In this document: positions 1 through 5,316 of the stretch, piece after piece
How the letters are laid out: each line of letters starts with the position of its first letter
How positions within the stretch are numbered: the stretch's first letter is position 1
From: Candidatus Saccharibacteria bacterium UBA5145
GTDB lineage: Bacteria > Patescibacteriota > Saccharimonadia > Saccharimonadales > UBA4665
Assembly: GCA_002413865.1 (NCBI GenBank)
Contig: DHXX01000017.1
Coordinates: forward strand, 28,184-43,141
DNA length: 14,958 nt
Reading direction: 5' to 3'
Program-made: the position numbers and the translations under genes
The notes under the pieces: generated by a model
What the model was told of the DNA's origin: nothing
Database searches by the model: none
Seen by the model: the letters and a program-made list of their open reading frames with translations, nothing else

Positions 1-623
1 CCCCATTCTTCGAGCACGCGACGTAACTGAGCACTCGTCCGGACAACGACCATCGGCGCGTGTTCAGCCAACAACTCGGGGGCGTTATAGCCCCAGCCGA
101 CCGCGACACACGGCACGCCAACCCGCTTACAGGCCTCGATATCGCGCGGCTCGTCACCCACGTAGATGACATCAGCCGGCTGGAAATTGTTGTGGCGCAA
201 GATACTGCGCAAGGCTCTCGATTTGCCGAATAAGCCGACGCCGCCGTGAACTTGGGTAAAGTAGCCACTCAATCCGTGAGCAGCCAAGAACGTTTCGACG
301 TTGCGTTTACTGTTACTGCTCATAATAAAGAGCTTGTAGTGATCACTGCTGAGAGCGGCCAAGACGTCGCCGATCCCGGCAAACGGTTGCACTTGATTCA
401 AACGCCGCGACATCATCCGGCGACCGAGAAACATTAGGAGCGGCCAGCGCCAGCGCGGTAAACCGAGCTCCTTGGCGACATTTAGTAAACGCATCTGGCG
501 CAAGCGACTAATTTCGGCGGTGCTAATTGGTTCGGAGCGGTGCGTCAGACTCTGAGTGATAGCGACGGCTACCTTAAAGCTATCGGCCAGGGTGCCGTCA
601 AAATCGAAGATTATTGCTTTCAT
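1..623 (-). CDS. HAD-superfamily phosphatase, phosphoglycolate phosphatase-like (C-terminus cut by window edge)
   Basis: An open frame with no stop runs from the ATG at 623 off the left edge; 207 complete codons are visible. The protein starts MKAIIFDFDGTLADS, the classic HAD motif I (nucleophile Asp7, acid/base Asp9). Motif II is MSSNS (residues 101-105), motif III is the Lys of FGKSRAL (Lys134), and motif IV is GDEPRDIE (156-163) with Asp157 and Asp161. A small helical cap lies between motifs I and II, as in subfamily I enzymes such as Gph. These enzymes hydrolyse phosphate monoesters of small metabolites in the cytoplasm; the substrate cannot be read from the sequence. There is no good Shine-Dalgarno site, and a TACACT hexamer lies 7 nt before the ATG inside a perfect palindrome, suggesting a leaderless and perhaps repressor-controlled start. 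The family call is secure; the exact function is open. Confidence 0.88.
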   Translation of the reverse strand, partial: MKAIIFDFDGTLADSFKVAVAITQSLTHRSEPISTAEISRLRQMRLLNVAKELGLPRWRWPLLMFLGRRMMSRRLNQVQPFAGIGDVLAALSSDHYKLFIMSSNSKRNVETFLAAHGLSGYFTQVHGGVGLFGKSRALRSILRHNNFQPADVIYVGDEPRDIEACKRVGVPCVAVGWGYNAPELLAEHAPMVVVRTSAQLRRVLEEW

Positions 624-645
624 CCTATCTAGTGTACTAGATAGG
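624..645 (-). promoter_or_regulatory. Putative leaderless promoter -10 within a 10-bp-arm palindrome, upstream of the HAD gene
   Basis: The arms CCTATCTAGT and ACTAGATAGG are perfect inverted repeats separated by GT and directly abut the ATG of the HAD gene. On the minus strand a TACACT hexamer (631-636) lies 7 nt before the start codon. A dimeric repressor operator over the -10 is one reading; a hairpin at the 5' end of the mRNA is another. The -35 is weak (ATGAAC at 17 nt). Confidence 0.4.
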
Positions 646-730
646 AGTAGAAAGTTCATAAAGTGGAAAGTAGAAAGTTAGCCGCAGCCCGAGCCAACTT
701 TCAACTTTATGAACTTTATAACTTTCTACT
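646..730. repeat. Palindromic intergenic repeat, family A, copy 1
   Basis: The left arm (646-679) and right arm (696-730) are built from AAAGTT-rich units and are inverted copies of each other; both outer ends read AGTAGAAAGTT when written 5'->3' on their own strand. The 16-nt centre is GC-rich (AGCCGCAGCCCGAGCC). A related element, in the opposite orientation with a matching centre, lies at 12365-12450, and a half copy lies near 3577-3632. The repeat fills the space between msrA and the HAD gene and could fold into a long hairpin at the msrA 3' end. Confidence 0.75.
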
Positions 731-753
731 TAGCCCGGGTCTCCTCTGTTCAA

Positions 754-1260
754 CTACATATCCGTTACACACTTAGCTTTAGCCGCGAGCGGCTGATAAG
801 GAACAGGACACATGCCCCGACCGGTTCTGGCGGTATATTTTTGGTGGTAGTCTTCGGCCGCGTAAAACGGACCAGCCGGCTCAATGGTGGTGACGATTGG
901 TTCGTTCCAGTCGGCCTGGGCGGCGTCGCGAGCCGTTCGAGCGGTCGCCATTTGCTCGTCGCCGACGTAAAAAATGGCCGAGCGGTAGTTGTCGCCGATG
1001 TCGGGGCCTTGGCGGTTCAATTGCGTCGGGTTGTGCAGGCGAAAAAAGTGTCGACAGAGGATCTCGTAACTCACCTTATCAGGGTCGAAATACAGCTCAA
1101 CCGCTTCGGCGTGGCCGGTAGTGTGGGCGCAGACTTCTTCATAGGTCGGACTTTTGGTGTGACCGCCGCTGTAGCCGACCCGGCTAATAGTCACGCCGGG
1201 AATTTGATCGAAATAAAACTGCACGCCCCAAAAGCAGCCAGCCGCAAATATAGCATTCAT
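754..1260 (-). CDS. msrA: Peptide methionine-(S)-S-oxide reductase MsrA
   Basis: MsrA reduces the S-epimer of methionine sulfoxide in proteins and free methionine, repairing oxidative damage in the cytoplasm. The 168-residue protein has the family's usual length and begins MNAIFAAGCFWG, with catalytic Cys9 in the GCFWG motif. Other hallmarks are GYSGG (29-33), TGHAEAVE (48-55), the QGPDIGDNYRSAI segment (84-96) and EDYHQKY (136-142). Cys151 in GMCPVP and Cys164 are candidate resolving cysteines for thioredoxin-dependent recycling. The start is set by a strong Shine-Dalgarno site (GAGAGGAGGT, 5 nt before the ATG). A gene-free leader of about 300 nt precedes it and contains a perfect 11-nt complement of this site, so translation may be controlled. 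The neighbouring flavoprotein also has a redox character. Confidence 0.96.
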   Translation of the reverse strand: MNAIFAAGCFWGVQFYFDQIPGVTISRVGYSGGHTKSPTYEEVCAHTTGHAEAVELYFDPDKVSYEILCRHFFRLHNPTQLNRQGPDIGDNYRSAIFYVGDEQMATARTARDAAQADWNEPIVTTIEPAGPFYAAEDYHQKYTARTGRGMCPVPYQPLAAKAKCVTDM

Positions 1261-1572
1261 TTCATACCTCCTCTCAAGTAGTGAAAGCTAGCCTGGTGAG
1301 TATCAGGTGTCAGTTCTTGGGAGGAGACATACCGGTCGGTATGGTGACGAGTAAAACTGGCGCCTGGTGCCGCCAGGATAGGTTGTAACTGAGAGGAGGT
1401 GTGAGATGATTGCGCAGCTCGCTCCATCGCTTTATGCCCCCGACGTCGCGCCAAGAGGCGACCTAATTAGCGTAGTCTTCATTTACGACTTTGAGTGATC
1501 CGGGCAGAGCTTCGGCGCAGCCCAATTCAAAATTACTGGCATTCCGTTTCCTCCCATTTAAGTGTGGCTTAA
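1261..1572 (-). promoter_or_regulatory. Long structured 5' leader of msrA with anti-Shine-Dalgarno sequence
   Basis: This 312-nt stretch has no convincing gene. On the minus strand a TATAAT hexamer (1572-1577) overlaps the stop codon of the upstream gene and could start a leader of about 300 nt. The msrA Shine-Dalgarno region (1266-1276) is perfectly complementary over 11 nt to ACCTCCTCTCA at 1390-1400. Between and around these lie compact hairpins: 1328-1333 with 1338-1343, 1357-1362 with 1371-1376 (which competes with 1363-1367/1373-1377), 1445-1449 with 1458-1462, and a GC-rich one at 1502-1523 with a four-base loop. GGCGGCACC on the minus strand faintly recalls the T-box core, but I cannot confirm a T-box or any known riboswitch class. 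Confidence 0.45.
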
Positions 1573-2517
1573 TTATAACGCCGAGTCAGCGGTTTCGAGG
1601 AAGGTAACTTCCAGTTCTTGGCTCGATATGGGCAGATAAATCTCTTCGCCGACTGTCAGATCACAGCGCGCCGCCGTGTCGGCGTCGAGCTGGAGAATTA
1701 AAAATAATCCGGCGGCGGGATCGATTAGCTGGTTGGGGTCAGTAATCGCGTCGTAGCGGGCCAGCTGGCGCCGGGCCAGTACATCGACCCCCTTGCAAAC
1801 CCCGGCAATTAACGCCCGGTCGAGCGCTAACTGACGATAGTACGGCGGACCCGTCTGGGGCGCGTCCCAAACGTACCCCTTTTCGGCGGTACCGATAGCT
1901 GGTTTTTCGCTGATTCCGCCCCAAGCCTCGGCCGAAACATGGGCCGCCTGCACGTAGAAATTGATGTGATGGGCTTGGGCGGCGGCCGGCAGCCGTAAGA
2001 AAGCTTCGTCACGCAATTCATCTACCAATAAAGCCGATAGCATATTTAGAACTTCTTGGGGCTGCTGAATGGTTTCAAACGGCTCTTCCAGCTCGGCGAG
2101 CGGCCAGATGTTTGCCTGCGACGTCTCCAAAAAGTAATACTCATCGGGCGCGATCGTTCCCATGTCGCTATCGGCCGCGGCGAAGGCGTAGCTGACTAGC
2201 CAACGCTGATGATCGGGTTTCCCGAACGGCGCGACATACAAGCCCGCGCTCTGACCGACCCCGTTATCGATGAAGCCTTCCCGGCTCACCGTCTGATCGA
2301 TTGTGCTTGTCGTTCGGACGAAACCGTTAATGACACAATCCAGTCCCGTATACGCCCAGTGTTGGTTCAGGGCGTCGGCCGCGGCGCCTCTTAGCTCCGG
2401 CGAAACGCTCTCGAAAGGCCAGGTATCGAGTTGATCCTGCCAGTAAGTGATGCTCGAGTTTAATTGTCGACCCGGCTCGACCGGCTCTTGGCTTGGTTCG
2501 AGTAGACGTTCGCTCAT
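1573..2517 (-). CDS. Unrecognised 314-residue protein
   Basis: I do not recognise this protein. It begins MSERLLEPSQEPVEPGRQLN and is acidic overall. It has no signal peptide and no obvious membrane segment, so a soluble cytoplasmic protein is likely. Visible segments include FGKPDHQRWLVSYAFAAADS in the first half, a long helical stretch around QQPQEVLNMLSALLVDELRD, and a C-terminal part LTVGEEIYLPISSQELEVTF that looks like a beta-rich domain. No catalytic motif stands out. The coding frame is convincing from its length, amino-acid composition and the well-placed promoter: TTGCAC, a 17-nt spacer and TATGAT 8 nt before the ATG, with no Shine-Dalgarno site. The gene lies between the flavoprotein gene and msrA on the same strand. 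It may be a lineage-restricted Patescibacterial protein. Confidence 0.7.
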   Translation of the reverse strand: MSERLLEPSQEPVEPGRQLNSSITYWQDQLDTWPFESVSPELRGAAADALNQHWAYTGLDCVINGFVRTTSTIDQTVSREGFIDNGVGQSAGLYVAPFGKPDHQRWLVSYAFAAADSDMGTIAPDEYYFLETSQANIWPLAELEEPFETIQQPQEVLNMLSALLVDELRDEAFLRLPAAAQAHHINFYVQAAHVSAEAWGGISEKPAIGTAEKGYVWDAPQTGPPYYRQLALDRALIAGVCKGVDVLARRQLARYDAITDPNQLIDPAAGLFLILQLDADTAARCDLTVGEEIYLPISSQELEVTFLETADSAL

Positions 2518-2525
2518 ATTCGATA

Positions 2526-2554
2526 ATCATACCCCGCTCCGGTGCAGCGTGCAA
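2526..2554 (-). promoter_or_regulatory. Sigma70-type promoter giving a leaderless mRNA for the 314-residue protein
   Basis: On the minus strand a -35 TTGCAC (2549-2554), a 17-nt spacer and a -10 TATGAT (2526-2531) are followed after 8 nt by the ATG at 2517. Transcription would start about at the start codon. This is the clearest leaderless promoter in the window. Confidence 0.65.
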
Positions 2555-2614
2555 TCATCGCTTTCATTGTCGACCAAACTACCATGGGATCGAACTCGGC
2601 TTAGCCAGCCGGTC

Positions 2615-3166
2615 TTAGCGTATTTGTTTGAGCAAGCGGGCAAACAATAATAATTCGTCGAAGAGCTTACCGAGATTGCGGTCGTAACGTTCAGCGTACT
2701 CGGGCTTGAGGGCGCCCGTTGCCTCGAACATAGCTTGAACGTGCGGGAAGTAGACGTCCCACGACAGCGTCACCAGCCCGGTCTCACGCACGGCCGGCAC
2801 CAATGATTCGACGGCGCGGACACCGCCCCAGTTGCCATCACTGACTCCCGCAAACGCGACCGGTTTGTGGTTGTAATTTTCGAGTTCACTGTCGAGCATG
2901 CGCTTGAGTGAACCCGGAAAGCTATGATTATATTCGGGTGTGATCACAAAAAAAGCATCGGCCCGCGCTGTGATCTCACTGTAGCGCGAATCTTTGCCCT
3001 CCGGGTCATTGCCGTCACCGGGAAAGTTAAACTCGGTTGGGTCAACCACAATAATCTCGACGCCGGCTAGCTGCCGCCCGAACTCGGCGATATAGTGAGC
3101 GACTTTATGAGATTGACGCTGGGCCCGCGTGGTACCCGTTAAAACCGCAATCGTGATTAATTCCAT
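2615..3166 (-). CDS. NADPH-dependent FMN reductase family flavoprotein
   Basis: The 183-residue protein has the flavodoxin-like fold of the NADPH-dependent FMN reductase family (SsuE, chromate/azo/quinone reductases). The N-terminal strand MELITIAVLTGTTRAQRQS ends in the phosphate-binding loop GTTRAQRQS (11-19) that holds the FMN phosphate. The diagnostic TPEYNHSFPGSLKRMLD (76-92) contacts the flavin ring and dimer interface, and FAGVSDGNWGG (105-115) is the third conserved loop. Members reduce flavins, quinones or metal ions with NAD(P)H in the cytoplasm; the substrate here is unknown. The gene follows the small membrane protein gene by 45 nt and may share its transcript. The start has only a weak purine-rich ribosome site (AAGGTAGAG). 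A redox-defence role fits the nearby msrA but is inference. Confidence 0.9.
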   Translation of the reverse strand: MELITIAVLTGTTRAQRQSHKVAHYIAEFGRQLAGVEIIVVDPTEFNFPGDGNDPEGKDSRYSEITARADAFFVITPEYNHSFPGSLKRMLDSELENYNHKPVAFAGVSDGNWGGVRAVESLVPAVRETGLVTLSWDVYFPHVQAMFEATGALKPEYAERYDRNLGKLFDELLLFARLLKQIR

Positions 3167-3211
3167 AAGTTAACTCTACCTTATTCTTTAATTTTCCGGA
3201 TTTTTATTGGT

Positions 3212-3523
3212 CTAACCGAAAATATTCTTATAAAAAGAGACTATCGAAAACAAAAAAATTACCGTTCCCAGTCCGCGCCGGAAGTAATTAACGCCGGACA
3301 AAACTTCACTGGCCGCCCAAATCAGCAAGGCGACGCTGGCGAGCGTCGAGGTAGCATCGGCCACCCGACCATTCGTCATCAAAGAAATGACCGTCAACAC
3401 AGCCCACGCAGCCAGCGACAAATTAGGCATCTGGTAGAGAACGACCCTACCCGTTCCCTGTTTGTCTTTCCATATTTTGTCCCATAAACTGGGTTGTTGC
3501 TTGGCGTGCGCGGTCTCGGTCAT
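3212..3523 (-). CDS. Small three-helix membrane protein, unknown function
   Basis: This 103-residue protein is not one I can name. A charged N-terminus (residues 1-30, including KIWKDKQGTGR) is followed by three hydrophobic stretches at about 35-50, 57-77 and 84-99, consistent with three membrane helices. Short polar loops sit between them (NGRVADATS and SGVNYFRRG). The overall pattern resembles small DUF-type integral membrane proteins common in Saccharibacteria and other bacteria. The start is supported by a strong Shine-Dalgarno site (AGGAGAGG, about 6 nt before the ATG). A TATAAT further upstream (minus strand, 3576-3581) lies at the edge of a family A repeat and may be its promoter. The flavoprotein gene follows 45 nt downstream. 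Confidence 0.7.
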   Translation of the reverse strand: MTETAHAKQQPSLWDKIWKDKQGTGRVVLYQMPNLSLAAWAVLTVISLMTNGRVADATSTLASVALLIWAASEVLSGVNYFRRGLGTVIFLFSIVSFYKNIFG

Positions 3524-3576
3524 GGCGGCCTCTCCTCTTGGTTTACATTTTGTTATCCATACTTAAGCCTACACCA

Positions 3577-3632
3577 TTATAAAGTTGAAAGTGAAAAGTT
3601 ATAAAGTTGAAGGTTGGCTCGAATGGCAGCGC
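3577..3632. repeat. Half copy of family A palindromic repeat (copy 2)
   Basis: The stretch contains tandem AAAGTTGAAAGT and ATAAAGTTGAA units followed by GGTTGGCTCG, which matches the arm-to-centre junction of copy 1 read on the other strand. The second arm is absent or decayed. It carries the TATAAT hexamer upstream of the small membrane protein gene, so the repeat may have supplied a promoter. Confidence 0.6.
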
Positions 3633-3642
3633 GGTAGTTGGG

Positions 3643-3717
3643 GGTTAGTAGTTGGAAGATAGGGCAGCTGCTAGAGCCCAAGCGCGCAGCGCTCCCCATC
3701 TACCAATCCCTAAATGC
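3643..3717. repeat. Imperfect inverted repeat downstream of the zincin gene
   Basis: The left arm TTAGTAGTTGGAAGATAGGG and the inverse of the right arm (TTAGGGATTGGTAGATGGGG) agree at about 15 of 20 positions and enclose a GC-rich centre. It lies directly after the zincin stop codon on the minus strand and could fold into a hairpin. There is no U-tract, so a classical terminator is unlikely. Confidence 0.45.
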
Positions 3718-3720
3718 TTA

Positions 3721-4086
3721 TTATTCCAGTTCGGCGATACGATCGTGATTGAGGCCGTAATAGTGAGCGATCTCGTGCCACAGGGTGTGCTTAATCTCTT
3801 CTTTGAGTTCCAGCGTGGTCGCCGCCCGACGCTGCAACGGCCCCTTAAAGAGCGTAATCTTGTCCGGCAGGGTCCGGCCCATCCCCTGGCGCTGGCTGAG
3901 CGGTACGCCTTCGTACAGACCGAGCAGCGTTTGGTTGTGACGCAACTCGAGTTTTGTTCGCTGCTGCGACGTTGGGTCGTCTTCGTAGAGAATGGCGATA
4001 TTTTTTATGCCCTTGGCGTGTTCACCCGGCAATTCCTCGAGGGCTTGGTTGATCAAGGCTTGAAATTCTTCGTCGCTGACCTGCAC
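3721..4086 (-). CDS. Minimal zincin metallopeptidase (Zincin_1 / DUF1025 family)
   Basis: The protein belongs to the short single-domain zincin family typified by TTHA0227. The C-terminal helix carries HEIAHYYGLNHD (104-115 with the start used here): His104 and His108 bind zinc, Glu105 is the catalytic base, and His114 or Asp115 is the likely third ligand. The N-terminal half (FQALINQALEELP) and the DPTSQQRTKLE region are typical of the family. I chose the GTG start at 4086, which gives 121 residues. It overlaps the upstream stop codon by one base (TAGTG) and has an AAGGAG 8 nt before it. An upstream ATG at 4128 would add 14 residues inside the neighbouring gene and lacks this ribosome site. 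The substrate is unknown; translational coupling to the upstream gene is likely. Confidence 0.85.
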   Translation of the reverse strand: MQVSDEEFQALINQALEELPGEHAKGIKNIAILYEDDPTSQQRTKLELRHNQTLLGLYEGVPLSQRQGMGRTLPDKITLFKGPLQRRAATTLELKEEIKHTLWHEIAHYYGLNHDRIAELE

Positions 4087-4748
4087 TAGTCGCTCTCCTT
4101 TTGTAGTTTGGCCCAGGCGGCGTCCCAATCCACCGTCGCCGCTAGCTCAACCTCAAAACGCATCAAACCCAGATCAGCCACGGCGTCCAGCACGCGATTA
4201 CGTTCAACGACTTGCCTCGCCATGTACATCGTTAGTCCGAAACCACGGCGCACAAAGGGCTCCTGGTCGACGGTCGTGCAAATCCCGCTGCCAATGTGTT
4301 CAATCGTCGCGTGATAGGGTTCGGCCTCTCTGTAGCCGTCTTCGCTCACGGCCATCACTATTGACGCGTAGCGGCGACGCCTTTCGGACCGATCCGCCGT
4401 CTCAGAGAACTCGGGGTCCGGTAGCCAGACCGGCGGGCTATAAAGTCCGCTCATGAACGGCGCGCCCCGCTCTAGCTCCATCACTCGCAGTCCGAGCAAC
4501 CCGCCGATAAAAAATAGCTGACCGGCCATCGTTCTCTGCCCGGTAATCTCGCTTGCATCGGGTGCTACGGCGACAGGAACCAGTTTACTCAGGCTTTCCA
4601 CCACTAGTTGTCCAGGCTGCTCATAGCCTTTGATCAGCTCGCGGACATAGTGACCCGGCGTCCCGTACTCCTGTAATTCCGCCTGAAAACGTGCTGGATC
4701 CATCGGCAACAATAGTCGTTCGGGGTCCCCTGAAAATTGATTGTGCAT
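4086..4748 (-). CDS. Unrecognised 220-residue protein, translationally coupled to the zincin
   Basis: I do not recognise this family. The protein from the ATG at 4748 begins MHNQFSGDPERLLLPMDPARF. It has one mildly hydrophobic patch (QLFFIGGLLGLRVMEL) but no clear transmembrane segment or signal peptide. A charged RSERRRRYASIVMAV segment and the sequence TTVDQEPFVRRGFGLTMYMA lie in the C-terminal half. The frame extends upstream to 4901, but that would overlap the preceding gene by about 77 nt with an atypical Cys/Arg-rich leader. The ATG at 4748 is preferred because an extended -10 element (TGCTATAAT) lies 9 nt before it. The stop overlaps the GTG of the zincin gene, so the two proteins are probably made together in fixed ratio. 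Confidence 0.65.
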   Translation of the reverse strand: MHNQFSGDPERLLLPMDPARFQAELQEYGTPGHYVRELIKGYEQPGQLVVESLSKLVPVAVAPDASEITGQRTMAGQLFFIGGLLGLRVMELERGAPFMSGLYSPPVWLPDPEFSETADRSERRRRYASIVMAVSEDGYREAEPYHATIEHIGSGICTTVDQEPFVRRGFGLTMYMARQVVERNRVLDAVADLGLMRFEVELAATVDWDAAWAKLQKESD

Positions 4749-4757
4749 ATGGTGAGG

Positions 4758-4766
4758 ATTATAGCA
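4758..4766 (-). promoter_or_regulatory. Extended -10 promoter element for the 220-residue protein
   Basis: TGCTATAAT on the minus strand matches the extended -10 consensus exactly and lies 9 nt before the ATG at 4748. No Shine-Dalgarno site is present, so the mRNA is probably leaderless. Confidence 0.6.
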
Positions 4767-4824
4767 CTTTCGAGTCTTCGACCGCGTACGAGCCGGCCTT
4801 AGCCGGTTGATACCGGGGCGAGTC

Positions 4825-5253
4825 TCAATTAAGTACTGATGCAAGCTTAATCGCCAGCACTGGCACCTGGAACGTGAAAGTACGCATCTTGCGCTCGTCA
4901 CGCTCGTCTAGGCCCAAGACCTTGGGATTCGCAAAGCTGAGCGTCAAGCTATCGACCGGAATATCGTAATCGAGCAGGTAGCGTAATGCGCCTAATTTGG
5001 CAACAAAAGTAATGTTCGAATTATAGACCAGTAGATCGTCAGGCGCGCTATTGGGGTCTTGCCCCAGTACTTGCAGCGTATTGACCATGAATTGCTTGTC
5101 GAGCAGGGTTCGGGTGGCTATCTGGCCGGTGGCTCGTTTGATAATATCGAATTTTTGCGTCTCGTGGTCGATGTTATCAACCAATCTTTGCAGGTCTTGT
5201 AGGGCGTCAACTATCTCGTGCCCGGTAGATTTTTGTTCAAACTCACTCGACAT
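4825..5253 (-). CDS. Unrecognised 142-residue protein
   Basis: I do not recognise this protein. It begins MSSEFEQKSTGHEIVDALQD; the first 45 residues are rich in charged and heptad-spaced hydrophobic residues (LQDLQRLVDNIDHETQKF) and look like an amphipathic helix or short coiled coil. The rest (NSNITFVAKLGALRYLLDY, MRTFTFQVPVLAIKLASVLN) looks like a small alpha/beta domain. There are no membrane segments, no metal-binding pattern and no cysteines. Upstream there is only a weak GAGAG ribosome site 8 nt before the ATG. The gene stands 63 nt after lysS and 76 nt before the 220-residue protein gene on the same strand; an A+T-rich spacer precedes it. It may be lineage-specific. Confidence 0.65.
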   Translation of the reverse strand: MSSEFEQKSTGHEIVDALQDLQRLVDNIDHETQKFDIIKRATGQIATRTLLDKQFMVNTLQVLGQDPNSAPDDLLVYNSNITFVAKLGALRYLLDYDIPVDSLTLSFANPKVLGLDERDERKMRTFTFQVPVLAIKLASVLN

Positions 5254-5316
5254 ATTGGTACTCTCAAATAGTAATAATGTCTAACTTTACTACAATTTAT
5301 AAATCTGTAAATACAA

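Noticed and set aside
646..730. CRISPR-like array from repeated AAAGTT units
   Set aside because: The units are short, A+T-rich and arranged as inverted arms of one palindrome, with no regular spacers or cas genes.
709..1281. A long plus-strand frame of 190 codons
   Set aside because: It is the antisense shadow of msrA, which has catalytic motifs and a Shine-Dalgarno site.
1354..1380. T-box riboswitch core (GGCGGCACC)
   Set aside because: Only this short match is present; I could not find the Stem I specifier loop, AG bulge or the flanking antiterminator pairing, so I list the leader as structured but unclassified.
1257..1454. A 65-codon minus-strand frame in the msrA leader ending with an ATGA overlap on the msrA start
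   Set aside because: It starts at a TTG without a ribosome site, and its composition is not protein-like. Its codons are explained by the structured leader and the msrA Shine-Dalgarno site. A regulatory leader peptide is not excluded but has no positive support.
2575..2605. GTTCGATCC on the minus strand resembling a tRNA T-loop
   Set aside because: The flanking bases do not form a T-stem, and no acceptor, D or anticodon arms can be found around it.
4749..4901. N-terminal extension of the 220-residue protein by 51 residues
   Set aside because: It would overlap the preceding gene, is rich in Cys, Arg and Ser in an atypical way, and contains the extended -10 promoter element.
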